A stretch of 64,000 nucleotides of DNA from Acidisphaera sp. S103 (GTDB lineage Bacteria > Pseudomonadota > Alphaproteobacteria > Acetobacterales > Acetobacteraceae). The position numbers and the translations under genes are program-made. The notes below the pieces were generated by a model. That model did not search any database. It saw only the letters and a list, made by a program, of their open reading frames with translations, and was not told the origin of the DNA. Of the stretch, positions 1 to 8,628 are shown one piece after another (position 1 is the stretch's first letter; each line of letters begins with the position of its first letter). The stretch covers positions 114,872-178,871 of the forward strand of contig NZ_LMUJ01000064.1 in NCBI RefSeq assembly GCF_009765975.1, written 5' to 3'.

Positions 1-912
1 ACTCTCGAACAGAAGCTGGAACGCTCTTGCGCCCGTTCGCGCCTTCACGGCGTCGGTAAATGCCCGATAAAGGTAGAAACGATCGATCACCGCCAAGTGG
101 CGGCGCAGCGCACGTGCGAGTTCGGGATCGGACGCAACGCGTGGCTCGTCACGCAGCAACTTTTGCTCCATCGATCGGATACGCTGCAGATCCGCGGCGG
201 ATTGAACGTCCGTCGACGATCCGGCACGCACCCAGTAGCGATACATTGCCTGCGGCGTCAGCCACCATCGGGCACCCCGTAAAAGGCAAGCGGTGTACAG
301 CATAAAATCCTCGGCGAACCGATTTCGCTCGTCATAGCGAAGATCGTGCTGCCGCAGAAAGTCGCGCCGCATGATCGGCTGCAGAAACCCGTAGCTGACG
401 CGCGGGGTCCATCTGCTGCCGACGTTGCCGGCGATGAAGGCGGCGGTGGACAGGAATTTACCCGCTGGCAACGCCCGAGCCGAGATCATTGGTTCGGGCT
501 GTTCGGTGCCGTCTTCCGGGCAGATCAGCAGATTATCGGCAACCAGGTCTGCTTCATGTCGCTGGCCGAGCGCGATCAGGGTCTCGATGCGTTCTGGCAA
601 TATTTCATCGTCGGCGTCGAGTAGCACGACCCAGTCACCGCGCGCCACAGCGAGCCCACGATTGCGCGATGCAGACGGCCCGAGATTGGTGGTGTTCCGC
701 AACAGGCTAACCCGCCTGTCCTGCTGGGCGAAGTTCTCCACAATCGCCGCGGTGGCATCGCTGGAGGCGTCGTCTATGACCAGAATCTCACACCGCTGCT
801 CGGTCTGTGCGAGCGCGGAGGCAATCGCCCGGCGAATGGTACGTTCCGCATTGTACGCGGGGACGACGACCGATGCGCGGATCGGCCCGTCTTGCAGCGG
901 ATCATTCTGCAT
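1..912 (-). CDS. Family 2 glycosyltransferase (3' end cut by window edge)
   Basis: GT-A fold glycosyltransferase expected to transfer a sugar from a nucleotide sugar to a surface glycan or lipid. 304 residues are visible and the frame is open through base 1, so the C-terminus is missing. Visible motifs are the first strand VVVPAYNAE (residues 15-23), the nucleotide-binding VIDDAS (45-50) and the metal-binding LLDADDE (97-103), in the usual order and spacing for GT2. The ATG at 912 lies two bases beyond the stop codon of the PIG-L gene, so the two are almost certainly co-transcribed and translationally coupled. Together with the methyltransferase upstream it forms a glycan or lipid modification unit. 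The acceptor cannot be told from sequence. Confidence 0.9.
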   Translation of the reverse strand, partial: MQNDPLQDGPIRASVVVPAYNAERTIRRAIASALAQTEQRCEILVIDDASSDATAAIVENFAQQDRRVSLLRNTTNLGPSASRNRGLAVARGDWVVLLDADDEILPERIETLIALGQRHEADLVADNLLICPEDGTEQPEPMISARALPAGKFLSTAAFIAGNVGSRWTPRVSYGFLQPIMRRDFLRQHDLRYDERNRFAEDFMLYTACLLRGARWWLTPQAMYRYWVRAGSSTDVQSAADLQRIRSMEQKLLRDEPRVASDPELARALRRHLAVIDRFYLYRAFTDAVKARTGARAFQLLFES

Positions 913-914
913 GG

Positions 915-1691
915 TCACGCATCGATAAGTACCTCAAACGGCCAGTCGAATATCGCGAGGAAGGCAGGCGACATGCGGAACCCTGTCGGATCGTCCTGAA
1001 TCAGATCGGTGATCTGCGACCGGTGACAGGCGATCGCGCGCTGCTTGGCCGCGAGATGATGGGCGATGTCCACACGAGCCCCCCGTAACGGCATAACCGG
1101 AAGCCAGCCGGTGGGCGGCAAGGTCCAGGTCCACACCGGATAGCCGAGGAGCCTTGCGCCAATCTCCCGAGCGACATGCTGTCCCAGCCGATAGGCCGCC
1201 TGATGGTCTGAATGTGGATCATGCGGCCATGTCGTGCAGATAGCACGCACACCGTGCGAACGGGCATACTGTGCGATACGTGCTGCCGCGTCGTTGAATT
1301 GCTTGCCGCGCAACGATACATGTCCATCGGGCAGGCCAAGGAAATCGATCCGATCTTCCGGCAGCCCGAGGGCGGCGATCGCCCGGCGCGCTTCCTGCAT
1401 TCGCAGTGCGGAGAGCCGCGAAGCCGGATACTCGCGCGAGTGAGGGTGCGATCCGGTACCGTCGGTCAACACCATAACATGCACGTCGTGGCCGCGCGCA
1501 TGGTGCTCCGCGATCAGTCCGCCGCATCCCAGACTTTCGTCGTCGGGATGCGGCGCCAGGACCAGCAGGGGTTGGTCGCCAACCACTGTCCGCGAATCGG
1601 CCACAGGGAGATTACGCAACGTATCGAGCACGGCGCCCACGCGTACCATGGGCTGCAGGTAACGCCGAACCCGCGCCGGCAGACGTAGCAT
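915..1691 (-). CDS. PIG-L (LmbE-like) family deacetylase
   Basis: Zinc-dependent de-N-acetylase of the PIG-L/LmbE family, which removes acetyl groups from N-acetylglucosaminyl substrates. The metal-binding HPDDE motif is at about residues 48-52 of the 258-residue product, and the second motif HDPHSDH lies about 110 residues later, as the family requires. The frame is open up to a TTG at 1772, but ATG 1691 has a GGAG eight to nine bases upstream and is preferred. With that start the upstream gap to the methyltransferase is 116 bp. No signal peptide is seen, so it is probably cytoplasmic. Substrate is unknown; the flanking glycosyltransferase and NodS-like methyltransferase suggest a modified amino sugar. 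Confidence 0.88.
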   Translation of the reverse strand: MLRLPARVRRYLQPMVRVGAVLDTLRNLPVADSRTVVGDQPLLVLAPHPDDESLGCGGLIAEHHARGHDVHVMVLTDGTGSHPHSREYPASRLSALRMQEARRAIAALGLPEDRIDFLGLPDGHVSLRGKQFNDAAARIAQYARSHGVRAICTTWPHDPHSDHQAAYRLGQHVAREIGARLLGYPVWTWTLPPTGWLPVMPLRGARVDIAHHLAAKQRAIACHRSQITDLIQDDPTGFRMSPAFLAIFDWPFEVLIDA

Positions 1692-1807
1692 CGCGGTATC
1701 TCCATCTGAAATCAAATCAAGTCTTCGCCGCAACGCTTTCAAACGAAGTGCGCCGGGCGATAGTGCCAGCAAGAAATACGGCGGGTATCAGACCTGTTCA
1801 AGTGACG

Positions 1808-2506
1808 CTAACGAAACCGTGTCGCGGCCTGAGGATGCCCCAGGAGGTCCAGTCGATACGTATCCTCCTGGTATTGCACGCGCGGTTCCAACCCCGTGCG
1901 CTGGATGAACAGATCGGCCGCCTGGTCCCCTGTGCAGGGATCACCCGAGCGCCCTCGCCAGTTCACCAGCAGTACGAGCCCCGTCGCATCGAGACTTGCG
2001 CGCACCCTGTCAGCGACCTTGGCAACGTCTTTTGGTGATAGAAAATACAATACTTCCGACAGCACGATGAGATCGAAATTGCCTTCGGGCCATTCGTCCG
2101 GCACCTGCATCCGGCGGAACTGGACCCACGGTTGATCGGCGCATGCGGCCCGCGCGTCGCGGAGTGGTTGTTCGACGATATCGACCGCCAACAGGGCATC
2201 GCAGCGCGGTGCCAGCAGATGTGTGAGCACGCCGATCGAGCACCCTATCTCAAACGCCGAACCGAAGCGCCGGGTTGGCAGCGCTTCGAGCGTTTTGCGA
2301 TATTTCGCTTGCTCGTATTCGCTGGTGCGAAAGTGCCAGGGGTCGGGGTCCGCGTCGTACATATCCTGGAAGTGCGCGGCATTCCGGGACGAACGATTGC
2401 GGATCAGTGCCGCGAGACGCCTGCCCCCGGGCAGCGCGTGCGACAGCCGATGCAGCCTTTTGGCCGAGAACACGGCCCTTCCGGCCGTGGTAATGGTGCG
2501 AAGCAT
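1808..2506 (-). CDS. NodS-like SAM-dependent methyltransferase
   Basis: Class I SAM methyltransferase. The SAM-binding motif I reads FEIGCSIG (about residues 85-92 of 232), preceded by the DPDPWHF segment typical of NodS-type N-methyltransferases, and followed by LSEVLYF, where the family has its post-II strand. NodS methylates the deacetylated amino group of a chitooligosaccharide, which fits the neighbouring deacetylase and glycosyltransferase. The reading frame is open to 2677, but ATG 2506 has GGAGA five bases upstream and gives a protein of normal NodS length. The longer N-terminus is arginine- and proline-rich and looks non-coding. First gene of the three-gene minus-strand unit. Confidence 0.85.
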   Translation of the reverse strand: MLRTITTAGRAVFSAKRLHRLSHALPGGRRLAALIRNRSSRNAAHFQDMYDADPDPWHFRTSEYEQAKYRKTLEALPTRRFGSAFEIGCSIGVLTHLLAPRCDALLAVDIVEQPLRDARAACADQPWVQFRRMQVPDEWPEGNFDLIVLSEVLYFLSPKDVAKVADRVRASLDATGLVLLVNWRGRSGDPCTGDQAADLFIQRTGLEPRVQYQEDTYRLDLLGHPQAATRFR

Positions 2507-2900
2507 GACGGTCTCCATCATCGCGTGATCGGGTGCGGACAGATCGCCCGGGCCGCAGCATACCCCAATGGGTTTTGCCACATATCTGTTCCGGCACCGG
2601 ACGATTTGCGGGTGCTGTTGTGAGATCGGACGCCCTCTCCCAGGCGATGGCCGCGACGCTGCCCGGCCACGTTTCAACCTGAGAGGTTGCCGTGAGCGGT
2701 GAAGCGATCCACCCTCTGTAAAGGCAACTGTCGACCGGTTGTCGACTGGTGGATGCGAAGGTTGTCACAAAATCACTCGAACGTGCTGCACGACAGTTTG
2801 ATCACGGTCAGCCACCCCGTGATTCTCCTGCGGATCCTTGTAGCATTCCCATCACGGCGGACACGGTGTCGGGTCCGCCGCTTCGAACGGAGGAAACCGC
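2507..2900. other. Divergent intergenic region, no gene seen
   Basis: This 394-bp stretch separates the minus-strand methyltransferase from the plus-strand MFS carrier and should hold promoters for both. I see no convincing coding frame. The only structured part is the inverted repeat at 2707-2754, listed separately. Confidence 0.5.
2707..2754. promoter_or_regulatory. Inverted repeat with two GTCGAC boxes, possible operator
   Basis: Outer arms ATCCACC (2707-2713) and GGTGGAT (2748-2754) enclose two GTCGAC hexamers (2730-2735 and 2741-2746), each itself a palindrome. The position, about 150 bp before the MFS start, fits an operator or promoter-proximal site. No cognate regulator is encoded next to it, so the role is a guess. 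Confidence 0.3.
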
Positions 2901-4193
2901 GTGCCTGAAATCGAGACCATAACGATACGAAAAGTGGCGAAACGGCTGCTGCCGCTCATTTTCCTGCTGTATGTCGTATGCCTGATCGACCGCATAAATC
3001 TGAGTTTCGCGGCCCTGACGATGAACCGCGACCTAGGCCTCAACGCCTATGTCTACGGCCTGGGCGCCTCGATTTTTTTCATCGGGTATTTCGTTTTCGA
3101 GGTCCCCAGCAACCTGCTGCTCGACCGCGTCGGCGCGCGCCTGTGGATCACCCGGATCATGATCTCCTGGGGCCTGGCCTCCGCCGCGATGGCCTTGGTC
3201 AGTGGTGAGACCAGCTTCCTGGTCGTCCGTTTTCTTCTGGGCTTTTTCGAAGCCGGGTTTTTCCCCGGCATGATTCTGTACCTCACCTTCTGGTTTCCAT
3301 CCGCCTATCGGGCGCGCGTTATCGCCGCCTTCATGCTCGCAATCCCGGTGACCGGCGTGATCGGCGGACCACTGGCGACCAGCATGCTGGAACTGAATGG
3401 CACGCTGGGCTTGGCCGGCTGGCAATGGATGTTCCTGCTGGAAGGCATTCCGGCGGCGCTGATGGGCTTCGTCGTGCTGGCGTTCATGACCGACCGGCCG
3501 TCTCGGGCAAATTGGCTGCGCCCCGAGGAGAAACAATGGCTGGAGGACACGCTGCACCGGGAACGGCAGGAGGTTGAGAACGCGCACAGCCGGCTCAGCC
3601 TGTGGCAGGCGCTGATCGATCCGCGCGTGCTGGCGCTGTCGCTGGTCTATTTCGGTATTGGAACAGCGACGTATGGCGTGGTGTATTTCCTGCCGCAGAT
3701 CATCAAGGGCTGGGGCCTGTCGAACCTGCAAACCGGGTTCGTGTCCTCCATACCGGATATCGTCGGCACGATCGGCATGGTGGTCTGGGGCTTTTACTCC
3801 GACCGTTCGACCGACCGCCGGCGCAGCGCCGCCACTGCTTTGTTGGTCTGCACTGTTGGTCTCGTCGGGCTCGGACTGTTCGGTGCTTCGGCCTGGTCGT
3901 TGATCGCGATGGCGATGGTTTCGGTTGGCCTTAACGCGTCACGCCCGTTGTTCTGGGCGCTGCCGTCGCTGTTTCTGAGCCGGACGGCGGCGGCCGGCGC
4001 CATTGCGTTGATCAACGCGCTGGGCAATCTGGGCGGGATCGCAGGGCCGACGATGCTGGGGTGGGTAAAGACGACCACCGGCAGTTTCTCGGGTGGTCTC
4101 TACTTCCTGGGGGCATGCACTTTCATCGCCGCGATCGTGGTCCTGATGTCGGTGCGAGCGCCAAGCCGGGTGGCGGCATCCCTGGCGGAATAG
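2901..4193 (+). CDS. MFS transporter, anion:cation symporter-like
   Basis: Inner-membrane major facilitator of 430 residues with hydrophobic segments throughout, consistent with twelve helices. The DRINLSFAALTMNRDLGL segment after helix 1 is characteristic of the anion:cation symporter branch, which carries organic acids such as tartrate, hexuronates or phthalates by proton symport. Starts at GTG 2901 with GGAGG about eight bases upstream (2889-2893). Followed after 12 bp by a cysteine-cluster protein and then a luciferase-like monooxygenase, suggesting uptake and oxidation of a small organic acid. Substrate is not deducible. Confidence 0.9.
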   Translation: MPEIETITIRKVAKRLLPLIFLLYVVCLIDRINLSFAALTMNRDLGLNAYVYGLGASIFFIGYFVFEVPSNLLLDRVGARLWITRIMISWGLASAAMALVSGETSFLVVRFLLGFFEAGFFPGMILYLTFWFPSAYRARVIAAFMLAIPVTGVIGGPLATSMLELNGTLGLAGWQWMFLLEGIPAALMGFVVLAFMTDRPSRANWLRPEEKQWLEDTLHRERQEVENAHSRLSLWQALIDPRVLALSLVYFGIGTATYGVVYFLPQIIKGWGLSNLQTGFVSSIPDIVGTIGMVVWGFYSDRSTDRRRSAATALLVCTVGLVGLGLFGASAWSLIAMAMVSVGLNASRPLFWALPSLFLSRTAAAGAIALINALGNLGGIAGPTMLGWVKTTTGSFSGGLYFLGACTFIAAIVVLMSVRAPSRVAASLAE

Positions 4194-4205
4194 ACGGGGT
4201 CCAGT

Positions 4206-4775
4206 ATGCGACGGCAGGATTTTCGTAACGAGACGGACGACGACCACCTGCCGGTGATGGTGCCGCGTAGCGATAAGGTGCTGATACAGACGCCGCCGGA
4301 GCGGGTTCGACGGCTGCGGAGGCACCTTATCGTGACGTTGCGGGCAATACGCCGGATGAAGGAGACCGGGCGTTCCACGTCGCCCGCATCCCCGGAACCA
4401 GAGGGCTTCGCGGCGCGTGTTGCCGGCACCGCCTGTGGTCTGTGCAAAGGCTGGTGCTGCAAGAACGGTGAAGATGACGCCTTTCTGGATGAACCGACGC
4501 TGTTGCGTGTGCGGCGGGCAAATCCGGCGCTGAATGCACGCGCGGTGTTGCGGCTGTTTGTCGACCTTGTGCCGGCGGATGCCTACCAGGGATCCTGCAT
4601 ATTTCATGGCAAACAAGGCTGCACACTGAATCGATCGTTGAGATCCGATGTATGCAACAGCTATTTTTGCGGGGGCCTTCAGAACTACCTGGCGGGCGGC
4701 GATGTCGCGACACCGGCCGTCGTTATCGCTGGCGAGGGCGACAAGATGCGTCGTTCACCCATTCTGACCCCGTAG
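4206..4775 (+). CDS. YkgJ-type cysteine-cluster protein
   Basis: 189-residue protein with the metal or Fe-S binding cysteine pattern of the YkgJ/UPF0153 group: CGLCKGWCC (C77, C80, C84, C85), then C131, C139, C150 and C155. The first 60 residues are basic and contain no cysteine. Function of the family is unknown. It starts 12 bp after the MFS stop and is likely co-transcribed with it and with the downstream monooxygenase. Assignment rests on the cysteine spacing only. Confidence 0.65.
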   Translation: MRRQDFRNETDDDHLPVMVPRSDKVLIQTPPERVRRLRRHLIVTLRAIRRMKETGRSTSPASPEPEGFAARVAGTACGLCKGWCCKNGEDDAFLDEPTLLRVRRANPALNARAVLRLFVDLVPADAYQGSCIFHGKQGCTLNRSLRSDVCNSYFCGGLQNYLAGGDVATPAVVIAGEGDKMRRSPILTP

Positions 4776-4851
4776 TCCGCTTCCGTCCTGTTTGACACCG
4801 ATCCCGAAGGTATCCAGACACTCCCCAACACCGACCGAGGGACACAGCGCG

Positions 4852-5856
4852 ATGAAGCTCAGCATGATCGTTCGCGGCCAGCATCCCCCCGGGGATACGG
4901 CACAACATTTGCGCGACGATTTGGACCTTGTGCGATGTGCCGAACGCCTAGGCTTCGACGGCATCGTCAAAGGTTCGCATTTCAGCGCGCACCCGTTCTC
5001 CTCCGTGCAGCAGATCCCGTTCCTGTCCTATTGCGCCGCGATCGCGCCCAGGCTTCGGATCATCTGCGGCCTGGTGCTGGTTCCGTTGCACAAGCCGCTC
5101 GACCTTGCGGAACAACTGGCGACGCTCGACGTTCTGTGCGGCGGTAAACTCGTTTTCGGCGCTGGGATCGGTTACCGCGACGTCGAATTCAAGGCGTTCG
5201 GCGTGCCGCGCGGCCGGCTGGGATCTCGGTTCGAGGAATGCCTGACGGCGATTCGGCGGCTGTGGACTGAGGATTTCGTCGACATGAAGGGTTCTGATTT
5301 CGAACTCGACCACGCCACCTGCTCTGTCAAACCGTTGCAGAAGCCGACTCCGCCGATCTGGATCGGTGCCAATGCCGACGTTGCGATCCGCCGGGCCGCC
5401 CGTATGGGCGATTGCTGGTACATCAACCCGCACAACACACTGGCGACGATCGAGCGGCAGATGGACCTGTACAAGCGTGCCCTGGACGAATATGGGCGGC
5501 CGTTCCCAATCGAAGTGCCGATGCGGCGGGAGGTCTTCGTGGCGAAGTCCCGAACCGAGGCGATCCGCCGCGCCCAGCCTTACCTGGAGGAAAAATACAA
5601 AGCCTATCGCGCCTGGGGGCAGGACAAGGTGATGCCGGCAGGCGACGATTTCGATCATGAATTCGACGCCTTGCTGGAGGATCGTTTCCTTCTGGGCTCA
5701 CCCGCTGAAGTCGCGGATCAACTCAATCGGCTCAATCAGCGTCTTGGGGTGAATCACCTCGTCGCCTCGATTCACTGGCCGGGGATGCCGAACAGTCTTG
5801 CACTGGAACAGTTGCACCTTCTCGCCGAGGAAGTCGGTCCCCTGCTTCGCCCCTGA
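4852..5856 (+). CDS. LLM-class flavin-dependent oxidoreductase
   Basis: 334-residue member of the bacterial luciferase-like superfamily, a TIM barrel using FMNH2 or F420. Recognisable elements are the N-terminal strand and helix ending GFDGIVKGSHF, the GGKLVFGAGIGYRDVEF loop in the middle and the PPIWIGANA strand before the C-terminal third. ATG 4852 has GAGGGA upstream; the open frame reaches back to 4792 but without a better ribosome site. The stop lies two bases from the stop of the convergent DUF169 gene. Reaction unknown; members oxidise alkanesulfonates, chelators, long alkanes or act as F420 reductases. Confidence 0.85.
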   Translation: MKLSMIVRGQHPPGDTAQHLRDDLDLVRCAERLGFDGIVKGSHFSAHPFSSVQQIPFLSYCAAIAPRLRIICGLVLVPLHKPLDLAEQLATLDVLCGGKLVFGAGIGYRDVEFKAFGVPRGRLGSRFEECLTAIRRLWTEDFVDMKGSDFELDHATCSVKPLQKPTPPIWIGANADVAIRRAARMGDCWYINPHNTLATIERQMDLYKRALDEYGRPFPIEVPMRREVFVAKSRTEAIRRAQPYLEEKYKAYRAWGQDKVMPAGDDFDHEFDALLEDRFLLGSPAEVADQLNRLNQRLGVNHLVASIHWPGMPNSLALEQLHLLAEEVGPLLRP

Positions 5857-5858
5857 CC

Positions 5859-6638
5859 TCACGCCGGCGGCTTGCGATCGGCGTAGCTGACCCCCATGCC
5901 GGCGCGCACATCCTGCTGGATGCCGTATTGCGGGAAAGGATAGCGCAGGCCGTTCTTCGACAGGGCCTCCATGCCGGTGATCGCCTGGGTCAGTTGCTCC
6001 GGCGGCAAGGCCATCAGCATCTCATCGTCCAGCACGCCGCCGTAGCGCCGTTCGGCGAAACAGGGAATCGACAGGCTGGGTTGGCGGGTGTTCAGCGCCC
6101 TGCCCCATGAATCCGCACAGGCGGATTCACCGACGACGCTCCAGTCGAACCGTTTGTAACCGGACCATTGCAGGCCGTTGATGAAATACATCATCGCCCC
6201 CGGCGTCGCGTAGAACAGCGCGATATCCGGCGGGTTCAGCCGGCCGGCCGCCAGCGGCGAGACAACCATCGCCTGATATTTGCCGTCCGCCACGCAGTTC
6301 ATCGCCGCCTGGTGTGCGCCGGCATCGTCCGGTGTCGAGTACCACACCCCGACCATCCGCTGGCCGGATTTCCACTCATCATCCTTCGCATTCCCCAGCC
6401 CGATCACCGCTCGGCATTGCGCGCCTACCAGGTTGTCGGCGGTCACGCCCACGGTCCAGCCAAGCCTGGCGGCCTGCGCCACCACCTGATCGAAGGCGTG
6501 AACGGCTTTCGGCCGGCGGATGCGCGGGATCGCCTCCATGTCTTCGGCTCGCTCGAACAGTTTCATGCCAAACGGCGGATTGCGCAGCTTCAACAGGCGC
6601 TCGAGGTCGGCGGCCAGCTTTGTCCAGTCCTGGGTCAT
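5859..6638 (-). CDS. DUF169 family protein
   Basis: 259-residue protein resembling the DUF169 family: WTKLAADLERLLKLRNPPFGMKL near the start, then GQCRAVIGLG-like and QAMVVSPLAAG segments with the conserved ALFYATPGAMM region. The family is of unknown function and often sits beside catabolic or nitroreductase genes. ATG 6638 has GGAGGA upstream. The frame stays open to 7115, but that extension overlaps the esterase gene and is low-quality sequence. Convergent with the monooxygenase gene, two bases between stops. Confidence 0.75.
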   Translation of the reverse strand: MTQDWTKLAADLERLLKLRNPPFGMKLFERAEDMEAIPRIRRPKAVHAFDQVVAQAARLGWTVGVTADNLVGAQCRAVIGLGNAKDDEWKSGQRMVGVWYSTPDDAGAHQAAMNCVADGKYQAMVVSPLAAGRLNPPDIALFYATPGAMMYFINGLQWSGYKRFDWSVVGESACADSWGRALNTRQPSLSIPCFAERRYGGVLDDEMLMALPPEQLTQAITGMEALSKNGLRYPFPQYGIQQDVRAGMGVSYADRKPPA

Positions 6639-6720
6639 GGCGGTATCCTCCGGTTTGTCCGGCATCATCGGCCCTGGCGAGGGCGATGTTAAGACGGATT
6701 CCGCGGGCCGGAAACAACCC

Positions 6721-6760
6721 TTGTCATTCCGGATATAATATGATGATTGGACCGACAACC
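6721..6760. promoter_or_regulatory. AT-rich divergent promoter candidate
   Basis: A locally AT-rich patch lies between the divergent DUF169 and carboxylesterase genes. It contains a perfect TATAAT on the plus strand (6734-6739) and, on the minus strand, TTGTCG separated by 17 bases from TATCCG. Position fits promoters for either gene; no transcription data are available. Confidence 0.3.
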
Positions 6761-6838
6761 TTGCCAACTGGACGGGAAGGTGCCTAGCCTGTCGCGAGCG
6801 CATGACTCCACAGAATAAAAACATCTGGAGTGGAAACG

Positions 6839-8488
6839 ATGATGATGCGATCCGGACAATACGCGGTACGACTGGCCGCGCTGCTGATGGGCTTGTTGCT
6901 GACGGTGGTGGGACCTGCGGCTGCGGACCGAACCGGGCCGGAAATGCGGACGACCGAGGGGCCTGTTCAGGGCCTGACCCGAAACGGCATGAACATATTC
7001 CTGGGCATTCCCTTCGCCGCCCCGCCCGCGGGTGCGTTGCGCTGGCAGCCGCCACAGCCTCATCCGGCGTGGACGCAAACGCTGGATGCGACGAAATTCG
7101 GTAATACCTGTCCACAGATTACCGAACTGGGTGTATTCGCTGGCCCGGTCAGCGTCAGCGAGGATTGTCTTTACCTGAACGTCTTCGCACCGGCGGCGGC
7201 GGGTGGCAAGAAACGTCCCGTCCTGCTGTGGATTCACGGTGGCGGCCTGTTCGATGGTGAAAGCAACGACTACGACGCCAGCGCCTTGGTGAAGGGTGGA
7301 CCAGCCGGTCCCACTGTTGTTGTCACCGTCAATTACCGGCTGGGTCTGCTGGGTTATCTCGGGCACCCCGCACTGGACGCCGAGGGCCATGACTTCGGCA
7401 ATTACGGCCTGATGGACCAGCAGGCGGCGCTACGCTGGGTCCAGCGCAACATCGCCGCGTTCGGTGGCGACCCCGGTAACGTCACCGTCGGCGGACAATC
7501 CGCAGGTTCCACCAGTACCGCTGCGCTGGTGATCTCACCGGCTAGCAAGGGCCTGTTTCATCGGGCGATCTTCGAGAGCGGCCCGCTGCTGACGGTCGCG
7601 CCGCTCGCCTTGGCGGAGAAGCGAGGCTCCGATTTCGCGGCCGCCGCCGGTTGCGGCGGCGATGCAGCCGCCGCGTGCCTGCGCGCGCTGACCGTGCAGA
7701 AAATCCTGTCGCTGCAAGGCACCGCCGCGGCGAATGGGCCATACGTGAACGGGCTGTTGGTGGATGGTAAGGTCTTGCCGATCCCTGCCGACACCGCGTG
7801 GTCCACCGGCCAGTTCAACCATATGCCGATCATGAACGGCAGTGTCGCCGATGAAGGCGCGTTCACCGCCAGCATCAACGAGTTGTTCTTCGGCCCGCTA
7901 TCCGCCGATCAATATGTCAGCCTCATCAAATCGACCTATGGCGGCCCGGCGGGACCCGGGGCGGGGCCACCCGACTATGCCGCCGGAACGCCTGATGCAG
8001 TGCTGGCCCAATACCCGCTCAGCGCTTACCCCAATCCCAGTTCGGCGTGGGTCGCGGTGGGCACCGATGCGAATGTGTGCCGGCATCCGTTCCTCAACCG
8101 CCACGTCTCGGCGTATGTTCCGCTTTACGCTTATGAGTTCGCCGACAAGACCGCGCCGTGGTATTTTCCGCCTTTGAGTTTCGCGCATGGCGCAGCGCAC
8201 ACCATCGACATTCCGTTCCTGTTTGCCGACTGGCACGGCGGTCCGTTGGGGATTCCGCACAAACTCAACGCGACAGAACGCACCTTGTCGGCCCAATTGG
8301 TGGCGGCTTGGACGAACTTCATGTACGCGGGCAACCCGAACCTGAAGGGCGACCAACCATGGCCGCGCTTCACCGCCAATTCGGAGGTCTACTTCTCCGA
8401 GAACGTGCCGAAATCATCCACGATCACGGGTGCGCAATTCGCTGCCGCGCATAAGTGTGCGTTCTGGGATACCGTCCTGATTTATTGA
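6839..8488 (+). CDS. Secreted type B carboxylesterase
   Basis: Alpha/beta hydrolase of the carboxylesterase/cholinesterase family, 549 residues, cleaving carboxylic esters in the periplasm or outside the cell. A Sec signal peptide is visible: RSGQYAVR, a hydrophobic run, then cleavage near GPAAA (about residue 29). The catalytic triad is complete: serine in GGQSAGS (S221), glutamate in VADEGAF (E339), histidine in HGAAHTIDIPF (H454). The oxyanion motif HGGG is at 133-136. ATG 6839 is eight bases after CTGGAG. An MFS carrier and a lactonase follow, so the released acid may be what those genes handle. Confidence 0.92.
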   Translation: MMMRSGQYAVRLAALLMGLLLTVVGPAAADRTGPEMRTTEGPVQGLTRNGMNIFLGIPFAAPPAGALRWQPPQPHPAWTQTLDATKFGNTCPQITELGVFAGPVSVSEDCLYLNVFAPAAAGGKKRPVLLWIHGGGLFDGESNDYDASALVKGGPAGPTVVVTVNYRLGLLGYLGHPALDAEGHDFGNYGLMDQQAALRWVQRNIAAFGGDPGNVTVGGQSAGSTSTAALVISPASKGLFHRAIFESGPLLTVAPLALAEKRGSDFAAAAGCGGDAAAACLRALTVQKILSLQGTAAANGPYVNGLLVDGKVLPIPADTAWSTGQFNHMPIMNGSVADEGAFTASINELFFGPLSADQYVSLIKSTYGGPAGPGAGPPDYAAGTPDAVLAQYPLSAYPNPSSAWVAVGTDANVCRHPFLNRHVSAYVPLYAYEFADKTAPWYFPPLSFAHGAAHTIDIPFLFADWHGGPLGIPHKLNATERTLSAQLVAAWTNFMYAGNPNLKGDQPWPRFTANSEVYFSENVPKSSTITGAQFAAAHKCAFWDTVLIY

Positions 8489-8628
8489 ACCTGGAGGAGT
8501 TGTTCGTCCAACGCAATGAGTGGTAGCGACCGACCGCGCTGTGTTGACCGCGTTGGCAGGGCATGGAAGCTTGCAGGCGATGATCCAATCGCAGGCGAGG
8601 AATATCGCCGTTGCCCGGGAGAGAAGCG

